From NCBI GenBank assembly GCA_037833965.1, contig AP031353.1:19346501-19410500 (forward strand): a stretch of DNA of 64,000 nucleotides. The letters run 5' to 3'. The translations under genes were made by a program, and so were the position numbers. The notes beneath the pieces are model-generated. The model worked only from the letters and a program-made list of their open reading frames with translations, was not told the DNA's origin and searched no databases. This document shows, piece after piece, positions 10,465 to 21,460 of the stretch. Numbering within the stretch: position 1 is the first letter of the stretch; each line of letters begins with the position of its first letter. Source of the DNA: Marchantia polymorpha subsp. ruderalis. Its lineage: Eukaryota; Streptophyta; Marchantiopsida; Marchantiales; Marchantiaceae.

Positions 10465-12090
10465 TTAGGACAAATTTTGGATTTGGTAGACGGATCGAGG
10501 TCTCAGAGAAGCATCCAAAGGCAGCTTCATCTGATTGATTACTCCGAACTCCGAGGAGGAGGTTTCGTCGAAGGGCTTGGGCTTCCCTTCGAAGGCCGGC
10601 AACACGTCAAAAGACTGCAAAATTTTGGCGATCAGGATCTGAGCTTTGTGAGTCACGAGTCCCTGCCCGGGAGAGAACCTGCGGATGCCGCCGAGCACAT
10701 CGGACTGCAGCTGAATCTTCTCGGGCTCCTCATGCTCCTCGTCTAGGTCGGCGAAATGTCGCTCCGGGCGGAACTCGAAGGGGCTGTCCCAGACATTGGG
10801 GTCCGTATACACTGCAGGAATGTGAGCGATGACGGTAGTTCCTGCAGGCAGATGGTACATGCCGTCGCTCACATCCAGAGGCTTGGTGGTCGTGTGCGGC
10901 AGAGTGAGCATGACGGGATGGTTCACGCGCTGCGTCTCCTTCACCACGGCCTTGAGGTACGGCATCTTCTCGATGTCGCTCTCGGAGATGTTCTTGCTGT
11001 CGCCCACGACGCGGTCAATCTCGGCCTGGATCATGGCCTGCATGTCGGGGCGGTAGATCAACTGGCCCAGCGCCCATTCCACCGTCGTCGAGGTGCTGTC
11101 CGTGGCGGTGAGCATGATCTCGCTCAGGATCCACGTGATCTCGCGATCCGTGAGCCGGTCCTCGCCCTGCAGATTGCACAGAACGTCGAGGAAACTATGC
11201 ATCAGGTTCGACCTCTTCTGGTCCTTGGGCTGGAAGCGCTTGCGGATGATTCCCACCGTCTGGACGCAGCATTCCTCCGCGCGCTTGGAGCTCTCCGCGA
11301 ACTCGATGTCCGCCATCGTGTCCGGCATCTCGCGCAGCACGGGCAGGTAGTCGGAGAATCGGCTGGAAATCCCTAGCCTCACCACGTCCTTGAACGCCGT
11401 GAGCAGCCGCACCAGCTGGTGGTCCATGAGCCCGGTCGACAAATCGACGACGCTGCCGAAGCAAGTCGTGAAGAGAAGGTCCAGAATTCCGAACCGCAGA
11501 TGGGACCGCGCGTTGACGACGAAGCACTTATTCGTCGACGCCTCCTGCTTCAGATTCTCCATCATCACGGCCAGAACGTGGTCCCGGTTGGACTCGCGCA
11601 GAGGCCGAAAAGACGTCTTGCTGCTCGTGCTCATCAGGTACGACGACAGGATCCTTCGCAGTCGTCGCCACTGCGGGCTTTTGTGCGGCGGAATGTTCAC
11701 GTACCGCCGGTACCCTGTGGCCGATTCGCCCATGCTCACCGCTCCGCCGTGCAGCATCCTGCCTGGCCTGGACTCGAATGTGTCGGGAGGGTTCTTGGAC
11801 GAGAAGAGCTCCTGCACGACCTGCGCCGAGGTGATGATCACGGTCGGGTGCGAGCCCACCCACAGCGCCATCACCCCGCCGTAGTTGTCACAGACCTTGG
11901 CCAGCATTCGGCACGGGCTCGGCCCCAGCTGCAGCGCGTTGCCGAACACTGGCCACGGGCGAGGCCCCGGCGGCAGGCGCTTGGCGGGCCTGTTGTGCGC
12001 GATCTGCAGGGCCAGCTTCGTGCCATGGACCACGACCACCACGCCGATGATCGCCCCCAGACTCAGTTTCACGCCGTCTTTGAGATTCAT
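10465..12090 (-). CDS. Cytochrome P450-like protein lacking the heme-ligand cysteine, 541 aa
   Basis: A single-exon P450 fold. From the ATG at 12090: N-terminal membrane anchor (about residues 9-31), proline hinge PPGP (40-43), C-helix WRRLR (W141, R145), I-helix TATDST (about 328-333), K-helix ETQR (E385, R388), and FRPERHF (R444). The heme loop reads LGGIRRFSPGQG: against the family signature F-x-x-G-x-R-x-C-x-G, F is L, G is I, and the thiolate cysteine is serine (residue 473, codon TCT at 10672-10674), while R and the last G remain. The length is normal for plant clan-71 (A-type) enzymes, which are ER-anchored monooxygenases; I cannot name a CYP family. The open frame also extends upstream to a GTG at 12105 without a better ATG. 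Without the cysteine, normal oxygen activation is unlikely; a non-oxygenase role, a recent pseudogene, or a sequencing error are the alternatives. Confidence 0.9.
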   Translation of the reverse strand: MNLKDGVKLSLGAIIGVVVVVHGTKLALQIAHNRPAKRLPPGPRPWPVFGNALQLGPSPCRMLAKVCDNYGGVMALWVGSHPTVIITSAQVVQELFSSKNPPDTFESRPGRMLHGGAVSMGESATGYRRYVNIPPHKSPQWRRLRRILSSYLMSTSSKTSFRPLRESNRDHVLAVMMENLKQEASTNKCFVVNARSHLRFGILDLLFTTCFGSVVDLSTGLMDHQLVRLLTAFKDVVRLGISSRFSDYLPVLREMPDTMADIEFAESSKRAEECCVQTVGIIRKRFQPKDQKRSNLMHSFLDVLCNLQGEDRLTDREITWILSEIMLTATDSTSTTVEWALGQLIYRPDMQAMIQAEIDRVVGDSKNISESDIEKMPYLKAVVKETQRVNHPVMLTLPHTTTKPLDVSDGMYHLPAGTTVIAHIPAVYTDPNVWDSPFEFRPERHFADLDEEHEEPEKIQLQSDVLGGIRRFSPGQGLVTHKAQILIAKILQSFDVLPAFEGKPKPFDETSSSEFGVINQMKLPLDASLRPRSVYQIQNLS

Positions 12091-12570
12091 CTCGCCCCCG
12101 CTCACGACATCTCCAGTCCTCGAGCAGGCCGATGGCTTCGTCTTCGCTCGCGCGCTCCACCATCAGACGCCACCAACTTCGTCATCGCGCATTCGTTCTT
12201 GCCATTCGTCCTCCTCCCGACCTGGGCTCATGTGCTCGTCCTCGACAGGAACCGCGTCATTGCTCCAATTGATGGCCCGGCCAATCACGGCGCCCCTCGT
12301 TCTTGTGCCTGGTCACGATTGCTGAGGCTCGTCCGGGCGAATTCCATTTCGCAGTCCTCTAAGCTGAGAAGCAGCCCGATGCGATGGCCGACAGTGGAAT
12401 CGCTCGGGACTCGGAGGTGCTCGAAGGCTTAGCTTCGATGTAGACGGTTGAGCTCGGAAGAATGCTGCAGGACCAAATCGATCTCCGCTGACGTGAACAG
12501 CAGGTACGGGGCTGGCCGCATCCAGTAGCGAGGGAGAAGACGAGAGACCGGAGGAACTGCGTCCGCTGTG
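12091..12570 (-). promoter_or_regulatory. GC-rich leader region of the P450 with upstream ATGs
   Basis: The GC-rich DNA of the P450 gene continues about 400 bp upstream. On the minus strand a two-codon minimal uORF (ATG TCG TGA, 12110-12102) ends 11 nt before the chosen start, and a second ATG at 12163 opens an overlapping frame that runs into the P450 coding region out of frame. If transcribed, these would be expected to lower translation of the main frame. No TATA box is evident. The 5' end of the transcript is not visible from sequence. Confidence 0.3.
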
Positions 12571-13414
12571 ATCACCACTTCTTGCTCAGGTCGCGAGAGA
12601 TGCGAGGTGAGTGATGGGCCTGATGATTCTTCCCCGGACTCAATCTTGTCGCGTGTAGGTCAAGGCCTCGACGCCTGCAAATCCCTAAAGACGTAAAGCC
12701 AACTTTCGACTCGGTCGGATTTAACCGACCAGACAATGCTGCTTTGAGAAATCTGAGAACGCTGGGCAAGAGATTTCGATTTTTCGAGAATGGATTGGCT
12801 TCAAATCTGAGCCTATTCATGGTGTGCGGTGGTATGAGGTTTTTGAGTTCCACTGTTCCATAAGAACAGTGATGCTAAAAGAACATTGTCGTCGTCACAT
12901 TCGGACCTCCCGCGTTGATGCTTGACTTTCCCGATTCTGCATGATTCTATCGGAGAAGATGGGCTTGTGTTGATCGACCTTCGGACTATTGGCAGTTCAC
13001 GAGTGGGCGTGCGGGGCCGATGTTGACGGTCGAGCAAGCACACTGGTTAAAGGGGACCCTTGGCAGCAGTTGTTCACAACCTCGTCACCTCTCAAATGAG
13101 AGAAGACAAATTTCATTTGCTTTCGTTGACATTGTGGCAAGTGGAGATTCACTTAGCCTTGGAAGGAAGAGAAAAGTTCTTACAGAGTTTCGAAACCTTC
13201 GGAGGAGATGCAAGACACTTATTGCGCAATTCAATGAGACCAGTGTGTGGCCAACGTAAGTCATCCGGGTTGAGGCAAACTGCATCGGAAGGTTCAGACA
13301 TCTGAAGCGGAAATGTTTAGGCTCCTCCTAGAGGTGTAGTAGTTTCATTTGTAACGGGTTGTAAGTGATTTAGCTTTTTTTCGTCTGTTTGCAAACAAAC
13401 ATCCAGTGAAAGGG

Positions 13415-13422
13415 AAAAACCA

Positions 13423-13458
<36 letters not shown>

Positions 13459-13466
13459 TGGTTTTT
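13415..13466. repeat. (TA)n microsatellite inside an inverted repeat
   Basis: AAAAACCAGTGT leads into about 16 TA units and then ACACACTGGTTTTT, the near-complement of the left side. The whole 52 bp can fold into one long hairpin. The inverted flanks suggest a foldback or MITE core that expanded, not a plain microsatellite. Confidence 0.8.
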
Positions 13467-13499
13467 TAATGTTTTAGCTTACGTACGTTATTCCTTCTG

Positions 13500-13528
13500 G
13501 ACATTGTCTGACCCTGTCAGACAATGTC
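13500..13528. repeat. Perfect 13-bp hairpin, 3-nt loop
   Basis: GACATTGTCTGAC (13500-13512), CCT, GTCAGACAATGTC (13516-13528). A further partial copy, GTCAGACATTGTTT, follows at about 13536-13549, so the motif occurs three times in 50 bp. Confidence 0.85.
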
Positions 13529-14260
13529 ATTTTTCGTCAGACATTGTTTCGTTTGGAAAAAAAATGTCTCGGTCCGCCGACACTCTTCTGCTCGTATTGT
13601 ACAATGGTGAATAAAAGACATATCAACTCCAATAACGTGATAGAAATCGCTAAGTATCTAAAGTGTCCTTGTACGATCATAACTCAGAAATTCAGATATG
13701 GGTCAATCACAAACGTCATTTATCCTGGAATCAACCGTTCGGTCACCTTTCAGTTGTTAATCGAGCTCGCAGCTTTCACATCCTGTATTCTAATACCACA
13801 TAGTTCTGTTCTTCGAGAACAAACATGCTACATAGAGTGAACCCAGTATCATTGCTGTATTCATCGCAGACTGTCCGTGCCCACTTCGCAATCAAATCCT
13901 TTCCAACCTCCATGTTTCTACACTTTAGCCTCAAGACCAGATTTTATGATTCATCCATACAATGAAACTGCCACGTAATCTTCAGGAGACGATGATATCA
14001 TCTTCGTGACTTTATTTGCTGTAACTGGAGCAATAAATGTTCTGAAGAAGCTTAGCTACTGTGAACATGACATTTGACGCAGACGCAACTCTGTTCTAGA
14101 GAATGGTGTTTGGTCCTATTTTACATGATGGTACAAAAATAACTACACCTTGTGGAGGAACCGCAATCATAAAAAAAAATGAACTTTCTAGGCTGAAAGC
14201 GGTGAAGTATAGAATGCGTCCAGACCTAAGAAGAACTGCTAAGAGACAAGAAGAACGTGT

Positions 14261-16623
14261 CTACTTGGCAAGCTTTATGTTTCCAATCATCCCTCTGATT
14301 GCTGAATACGTACCTACAGATCCTGTAATAATCCCGATGAACACAACAACAATTAGTACAGGATATTCTGCTGATGATATTCCCCCTGCTCGACCGTATA
14401 TTTGTAGGTAACACAAGCAAGGAAGGATGACCGCCACCGAGATACTCAAAAAAGATCCAATGAAGCCCATCATCAGGCCGAAGAAGGGAATCGCAAGTGC
14501 GACTACGATTGTGCTTAAAACGAGGAGACTTCTAATACAGACAGATCCCACCATGAATTGCTTGGACTTTGGAGACCAGGGCAAAAACTCTTCCAAGGCT
14601 ACTGCAAGTGGGGTAATGGTCAATGCAAACTTGGCGAAGGGGTTCACGAGAATAATCCATATTGCGATTCTAGAGGAGATCAAAGTCTTTGGCAAATTTA
14701 GAGTGACTTGCGATTCCACTTCGTCTCCAAACATGGTGTAGCCCATGACTCCTACGCCTCCATACATGATGGTAACGGCAGTAAAGCAGACGATAAGCAC
14801 CTGCCGTAAAAACCATGAAAGATATTAGTTGCGTCCCCAGTAACGATGACCAATAGAAAATTATGCAGTTGATTGGTCTTCCATTGCACTGAAAATGAGG
14901 CTCAAGAAGAAACCTCAGAAACAGGTTAGTAATACATACCCAGACTAAGACCACCCAATTTCTCAAAGACAAACCTAATGAAACCACGGACCTGCATTCC
15001 ATGCAGTGCAGAAAGACTGCTGCTCTCAACAAAGAAGACCTGCTAGGTTCGGAGTAGAACAGACATACCTTTGAAAATTGCTCTTGGTTTTTCATGGATC
15101 TGTAGATGCTGGGGAAAACGGCATGCCCACAGAAGCAGAATGCACATATCCCCACGGCAACTGGAAGTCCACTGAAATTTACAAGAGTTCCCGTATGACT
15201 GAACCCTACACCTTCAAAGGCTCCCACATATCCCACTGTGGATAATATCGCCAAGACTGCTATCACTCCTCCGGCTGATATGTACGACAAGACGCCCAAA
15301 TCCCGTAACCACACCGTCGGCATAAAGATGAGTCCTGAAAAGATGATGTACAATTGATGCGCACTGATTCTCGAATTGCCAATGTTGACGTCCGTGAATG
15401 GGAAAATATTGGCCAGATTATCTCCTTCCATTATCAGGTACTCCACCGTAACGCAGTAGAGTTCGAAGTACAGCATTATGGAGACCAGTAACCGTCCTTT
15501 CCGCCCAAAGGCTGCTTGGCCAATATCTGGGTAGGAGACAATTGAAGGGTCTGCGTCCAGGCACTTTCGAAGAAGGATCCCTGTGTAAAGACATATGACA
15601 GCGAACAATAGAAGAAAGCCCAAAGTAGACCAACCTCCCTGCGAGAGAGCGTATGGTGTGGACAAAATTCCAACTCCTGACAAAGAGGAAACGCAGGAAT
15701 TAGAATGTACTGATTTATGTTGCCGCTCATCATTGGGATGACATCGACTGTAGTCCTGACACCTACACATATGGACGATGCACGCAATCTAACAATGTAG
15801 ACAGCCAAAGTAAATCCGATACAATGACATCTCAAATCTAGAGGGAGACTGATGTTAGCCATGGCTCCCAAATCCACGCATCTTACGAGGAAGAACCACA
15901 ATCCAAAACCAATACGTCCAGGTTGACAGTTTCCACCTTGAAGCTAACACGTTGAAACATGTGCCAGATACTAGACGGCAACGCAGGGGCCATGATCATT
16001 ACTATACCTGCAAGAACATTCGTTCCATTCAAGCAGGCCTGCACGAATGAACTCTCGCCTCCCACAAGCACCTTGTCATCTTCTTCTCTAACGTCTGCTG
16101 CTTCATTCGCGACCAGAGATTGCTCGTCCTCTTTGATGGAACGACTTCTTGAATATCCAAGTTTCCCGCTCGTCCTCGCAGACGCACTCCGTAGCAAGGG
16201 CTCCTTCAGAGGGTCATCCCACTTTGAATGCAGGAGCACAGATTCTTTGGAATCCGCGTCCAATTGGTCAGCGCTGATACTATCGCCATTCAAGTTCGCG
16301 TCACAAACTTCCTCACGATACTTCCCGCTAAGCGAGCGACTGTATATTTCCATCTGTCTTTCAAAGCTTTGAGGCCACAGAGCGCCTCTTCTTGAAAGAG
16401 AAGATGAAACACGAGACAGCGCCGAAGGTGATCTCCCGAAACTTGCCTTTATGGGAATCGCATCGGCTTGCGCCAAACGATGCTCGGGTATTAGATTGAG
16501 ATGCGGCACCTCGTCGCCATCCCGTGGAGGAATGTCAGCACTTTCTGCCCGTCCTCCACACTGTGTAGAAGAACTGTTCGTGTTGCCGTTGCCAAGTTCT
16601 GGCACATTGTCTTCTTCACTCAT
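14261..16623 (-). CDS. AVT1-type vacuolar amino-acid transporter (AAAP family), 587 aa, three exons
   Basis: Exons on the minus strand: 16623-16008, 15676-15069, 14800-14261. Donors GTATAG and GTATGT and acceptors TTTGTCAG and CGGCAG join in frame to 587 codons. Residues 1 to about 190 form a hydrophilic Ser-rich cytosolic tail (SRVSSSLSRR, EEDDKVLVGG), typical of plant AVT1 proteins. The remainder is the 11-helix amino-acid/auxin permease fold, opening with LNGTNVLAGVGILSTPYALS, the conserved unwound first helix that binds substrate. Later landmarks are YFELYCVTVEYLI, CAFCFCGHAVFPSIYRSM and GVMGYTMFGDEVESQVTLNLP. AVT1 members exchange neutral amino acids across the tonoplast using the proton gradient. 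The first intron falls exactly within the GVG motif codon. The start is the only ATG consistent with the conserved tail. Nothing looks broken. Confidence 0.93.
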
Positions 16624-17699
16624 CTTGAAATTTATAACAAAAATCGTGAGTTCTGCCGGATCACAGAGTTAACAGAGCCAATGATTGTCACCAAATGTGC
16701 AAGTGGAGGAACACTGCAGAGTTTGCCTACATTGTCCGCACAGGACCGGTTTGTAAGCCACACTTTACTCGCACCAGTAAGTGAGGTAATCAGGAGGAAG
16801 TCTGGATCGAATAAGTGACAATGAGGTTTTCCTCCACTACGTGCGTCGCATGATGATCTAAGGTCTCCCCATCAACAAATGCGCCCTCGAATCCGACATC
16901 CAAACTTCGCTGATCTTAACGAGCCCGCAGAGTGAACCACAATCACCTCAGACGTCCGTAACCTGCCGTGAACACAATTCCAGCTCATAAGTCCAGGTGC
17001 AATGCTCAGAGTTCGTATCGTGAACCTCAAATGTCAAAGACCAGCCAGCCCTCAGCATTCATACTCTCTCCTAATTTCCCGCCGACAACCCCTGGCATGT
17101 GGGAAGTGCCAATCTGCGGCAAATCATCCCGTCATCGACCATATATTGCAATGGATATGACTCCTAGAGCTAAGAGATGAAATCCCTGCTGCGTCGAGTG
17201 AAGACAACAGATTCACACGCACGCACTGATGACGAAAGTAACAGATCTGACGCTCGTCCAGACCTGAAGAGAGGGCAGGCGCCCACCACGTTGCACAACG
17301 TTGTTCAGGTTGGACTATTACGTTAGGCAGTCGTCGACTGGTAGGGTGGAAGACGGACAGCGCACTCTCTGCATATAGAGCACACCGCGCCTTGACTCTC
17401 GACTGAGTAGAGCTCATGGTAGGTCGAGAAGAGGTCCAGGCCTACACGGTTACTCTGGTGCAGTCTGTAAGATTCCGGGGATTAGCTCGTTTGCCAAAAG
17501 ACCCGTGTCCTCCAGAAGATCTGCCGCAGTGCCCTTTACGAAGCCCCGATGAGCGTCCAGGACTCACGTGGATTTAAATGCAGAGTAAAGGAATCCACAG
17601 TTCGCTTTCATGAGTGAAAATCGGGCCCAGCAGCAGACCCTGCCACCAGACACGACGAGGAGGGCAGTCCAAGCGCCTCCCCCAAGGGCAAAACACGCT
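16624..17699. other. Upstream region of the AVT1-like gene
   Basis: About 1.1 kb between the AVT1-like start and the tRNA. It should contain the AVT1-like promoter and leader on the minus strand. No TATA box stands out. Only short ORFs occur (16968-17180 +, 17124-17417 -), none recognised. Confidence 0.4.
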
Positions 17700-17772
17700 C
17701 GCGCCAGATAGGGGTCGAACCTATGACTTTCTGCTTAGGAAACAGACGCTCTATCCACTGAGCTACAGGCGC
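17700..17772 (-). tRNA. tRNA-Arg (anticodon CCU)
   Basis: Read on the minus strand, a complete 73-nt cloverleaf: acceptor GCGCCTG / CTGGCGC plus discriminator G (one T-T mismatch, which I recall also in the plant homologue), D arm with GCTCAGTGGATAGAGC, anticodon stem TCTGT / GCAGA with loop TTCCTAA giving anticodon CCT, and T arm ATAGG-TTCGACC-CCTAT. The A box (TAGCTCAGTGG) and B box (GGTTCGACCCC) are intact, so it should be transcribed by RNA polymerase III. It decodes AGG. No intron. Very close to the flowering-plant tRNA-Arg(CCU) as I remember it. Confidence 0.96.
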
Positions 17773-18800
17773 CGCGTGCAAGCATATGGAAGCCTACTAC
17801 TCAGAATCTTAAACAAACTTCTAGGAATAATTGAGCACGAGTTTTATTATCTGTGTCCAAGCACAGAGATATTAAACTCGAGGTTACCCCACTTCAGCGT
17901 CTAGCACTTCTCGGCCTTTCGTTCCAAAGTCAATCTCTAAACAATTTTATCCGAAGACGATCAGAAATATAATAACATGAGACTTCTACAGACCACGACA
18001 ATTGTCGAATAAATGTGGAAAGCATGTCACTCTGTTGAAGGACAGCGTGCGAAATCTAGCACCGTCACGTGCCGTGTATGCTGACGAAGAGGAGGCAGCT
18101 GCAAGAACCGTAAGATCTACTCACTCACGACGAACGATGATGTGGCCTCCTAAAATGATACTCGTACTCCTTAAAGGGACGGTGATGTCAGAAGGCCTCA
18201 CCGTCGCCGTATGAGACAACGGACGAAGCGACACTTGGTTCATGCTGACGTTCATAAACATGAGCAGATGTGACAAACGTCTATACGAGCGAACACAGAA
18301 TTGACAAAACGACATGAGAATTGGGCCGACCACGTCTTTGAAAAGCCAAAATGTTCTTACGGGCAATTGCAGCCTAAATAACATGCTATCTACAATCTTA
18401 CACCCCCAGCAACATAAAAGCTCGAACTCAACAGGAACGACTGAAATTAACGTAGAATCCACTGAACACCCCACTGTTCAATCACTTCCATGACACTCGA
18501 TCGATCCACGAAACGTATTTACACTCTTTCCTTCAGACGAAGCTTGTTGTTCAGCAAGAAATTCTAAAAAGCACGTTCATATCCTACCTAAAGAATTCGC
18601 TGGACAGTCTGAGGTGATGATCTACAGCCACCTCATGTCAGCCCTCATGAACGAACGACTTGAAATAAGTCACCACCGCGCTTACACCAAAAGAACAGTA
18701 GTTCTTTTGAATTACCTGGACGCTGAAAACACCCATTACGGAGCTCGAAGCAAGTTTGCCTCGCACTTATTACATGCAACATGCACGTGCTGCACGAGAT

Positions 18801-18825
18801 TATCTGGTCAATACGTGACCAGATA
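18801..18825. repeat. Perfect 10-bp hairpin, 5-nt loop
   Basis: TATCTGGTCA, ATACG, TGACCAGATA. The arms are fully complementary. Confidence 0.8.
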
Positions 18826-21279
18826 GTCGAAAAGACGCTCGATACTATGCAGTGATCCGAAATCCAGGGCCAGGCTCTGGGCATACTCCCAACTGCCGTT
18901 CTCGAGTCAGAAGGCGGTAGGACCGATACACATTCTCAGACCTTCCCCCAAAATAAATAGAAAAGAGTTTGCACCTAAACATCTCATGACCCCGACTGGT
19001 CACAAGCTTCGCACAGGCCCCCACCACACAAGACAACCCCGATGTCTACCGCGCATACTGTTGCGGGACGCCGCTCGCAGCCGATAAAACCCCCGGCCTA
19101 TCGCTGCTTCTTTTGAAACTGGTTTGTTGAGTCGAAAGTTTTGGAGCGACACGAGTGCTCGCGTTCTCAGATGAGCATGACTAGCGGCAAGACCAGGAAT
19201 GAGAGATCTATCGAGACAAGTGCTCTCTCGTACCCGACCCGACCCGACGGTCGCTCCTCTCACAATCCAAGCCGTTCCAACACCAAACCATGCAATGAAG
19301 CTCAGCTCCATTTCATGAGCTTCGCTGCATGGTAGCACCCCCGAGAGCATCCAAACCTCCAGAGTGGACAAGTCTTACGAAACAGTCTCCAAGTGGAAGG
19401 ATGTTAGTAGAAAATGAAGGAAACAGTTGACCTGAATCAACATTGAAAGGAGGAAGGCTGCGACATTTTGAATTGAATGTTAGACACCGGTGTACATCAC
19501 CAAATCGGGACATGTTGGGAATCTTATGATCGACAAAAGTCGTTTATAAGACGCCACCCGTCGACGCTTTGGAAATAGCTTTCCAGATCAAGACTTGGAA
19601 ATACATACGATTGTACCCGACAATAGAGGTCAGGTGGATGGACAAAGAGCTTGTTCAGACTCCTGGACTCAAACTCATCTATAGGGCTCCTGGCATCAAA
19701 AGTTGGATGTGTTACATAACTATGCAAGATGACAATCGGTGAACAGGAGAACATTTTCGAGCCAACAGTCCATGATGGATCAAACATAAGTATATATATT
19801 CATTGTCGTCCGTTTATTCTCACGCAAAATCACGCAATGATGTAACCGACTTACAGGCTTTCGAGTCTCCTGTGCTCGTCTGCCGAATTGTATCGAGCGT
19901 AAGCTGCAGCAGAATCGGAAATAGGAATTAGAGAAGGTCTCTCTTCTCCTCGTACTTCAACAGGAAGCTCAAATGACTTCAGGATTTGAAGGTCCTTGCA
20001 GTGTTGATCAACTGGAGACAACCAATTACTCGTATTCCAGTTCTGGGTGTCCAGAGTCCTGAGGCTCATATCTGCTTAAAGGCACGGGTTCCGTCAGTAT
20101 ATATACGCAGACAATATCACCTTCTCCTTGTCAGGAAGCTGTGTGGTTCATTTGTAAGAGATATGCATATAAAAAAGCTCTGAATATAATAATGTGGTTC
20201 AGCACATAACACAACCAGGACCACAATCACAGGAGATCCTTAGGACAGAATTGGATTGCATGGATACCTATGATCCTTTCTCTCCATCCTCCGAGGCCGT
20301 GAGTGTGGTGAGAGAAATATTTTCCCTCTCGGAGCTTCTACATTCTTCTGGGTCCACTCTCGTGATACACTCGAGCTCCGCGCCTCCAGATTACTTACAC
20401 TTTTGCCCGGCCCCACTAAGACTGACAACTGAATAGCTGACCAGAAGTCTCCGACTGAAATATCATAAATTTAATTTTATCTAATTCCAACAGAAAGATT
20501 GAGCCAAATTCCATTGATTTCATTCGTTGTTTGTAATTGCAAATGTTTGAGAATCCAGCAACCCCTGCTAACTGCAGCTATCAAGATTGACCTGATAGGA
20601 CTTCACCTCCGCCTTCGGAAACTATGAGCACCGGACATGCAATACTAAGAGTATGAGAATGGCCATCCCAGTCCAGGACTTCACGTAAGTAGGCTTCAGA
20701 TTTAGCCATGGAGTTGTGATTTGTGTCTATTTTTACCAGACAATCTCGGATCTCGTGTGTCATGACCGAATCCTTCAAATTTTCGTTATTGACGTAATAT
20801 GCCTCGCATGTGGAGGCCAGGAGTATTCATGGGGAGAAAAGAAGCCCCTTTCTTTGTCTGAGAGTGCCCAAGGCATCCCCGAATCTTGCAGGGCGGCTAA
20901 ACTCCAAATATAAGACCTCGCCAAAAAACGACGACCATTTTAAAAAACGAACCCACATTAGCATTTGAGTTTGTAATTACGTTGTAATCAGAAAATTCAG
21001 AAGAAATCGAAAAAAACAAACCAAAGGAAGACATCGTAGAAAAAAATATATACATAGTGAAACAACTACAAGGCCCAGCTTGCTTGTAAAATCGATCAAG
21101 GCCAGAAAGAGGTGTTCCATCAAGTGTTAGGCACCGAGCAAATAATTACGATTTAAGGAAGCAGAAATCCAGTTCTCTGGAACTCTGCACTAAGAACATA
21201 AATAAGAAACAGCAATCATTAAAAAAGAAATTCCCTATAGTCTCCATGCACACTTCTGGCCGCCATTCTGTGGCCGCCA

Positions 21280-21460
21280 AAGGCATGTGACGAAAACAAA
21301 ATTTTAAAAAAAAGGTGCGCAGCCCCTCTTTTTTCCCTTGTGGTTCCGAAGGAAACTTCTGTGGCTTTCCACCGCCCGAAGGGTTTTCAGCCACATTTAT
21401 TTCAAGCAAGGGGGGCTACCAGCGGTAGAGGCCCGTACGGCCGAATAGTAACAGAAATAC
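21280..21460. other. GC-rich patch of unknown origin
   Basis: A sharp GC-rich patch within A/T-rich flanks. The minus strand contains nested stems with UUCG-type turns (GTGGCT...AGCCAC enclosing CCCTTCGGG, and a second TTCCTTCGGAA) followed by GGGGCTGCGCACC and nine T residues. This could be a structured RNA ending at a polymerase III-type T-run, or an organelle-derived insert; I matched it to no RNA I know. A minus-strand ORF (21146-21409) reads NPSGGGKPQKFPSEPQGKKE, probably incidental. Confidence 0.25.

Larger units (their letters stand above)
12571..14260. other. Intergenic; two inverted repeats, no gene
   Basis: Short overlapping ORFs only (for example 13020-13259 +). It holds a (TA)n foldback at 13415-13466 and a perfect hairpin at 13500-13528, listed separately. 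The AVT1-like gene, which runs on the minus strand, ends at 14261, so its 3' UTR must lie just below that point. Confidence 0.5.

Noticed and set aside
11195-11863. Minus-strand ORFs in a second frame of the P450 (11195-11527, 11528-11863)
   Set aside because: Out-of-frame shadows of the P450; no domain of their own.
12091-12105. GTG at 12105 as start of the P450
   Set aside because: Plant nuclear genes start at ATG. The ATG at 12090 gives the expected membrane anchor directly after it.
11419-12432. 337-codon plus-strand ORF, and related plus ORFs at 10756-11376 and 11390-11884
   Set aside because: Antisense to the P450. Arg/His/Ala-rich translations are the usual shadow of a GC-rich gene on the other strand.
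15959-16818. Plus-strand ORFs over AVT1 exon 1 (15959-16372, 16451-16672, 16501-16818)
   Set aside because: Antisense to a well-supported coding exon.
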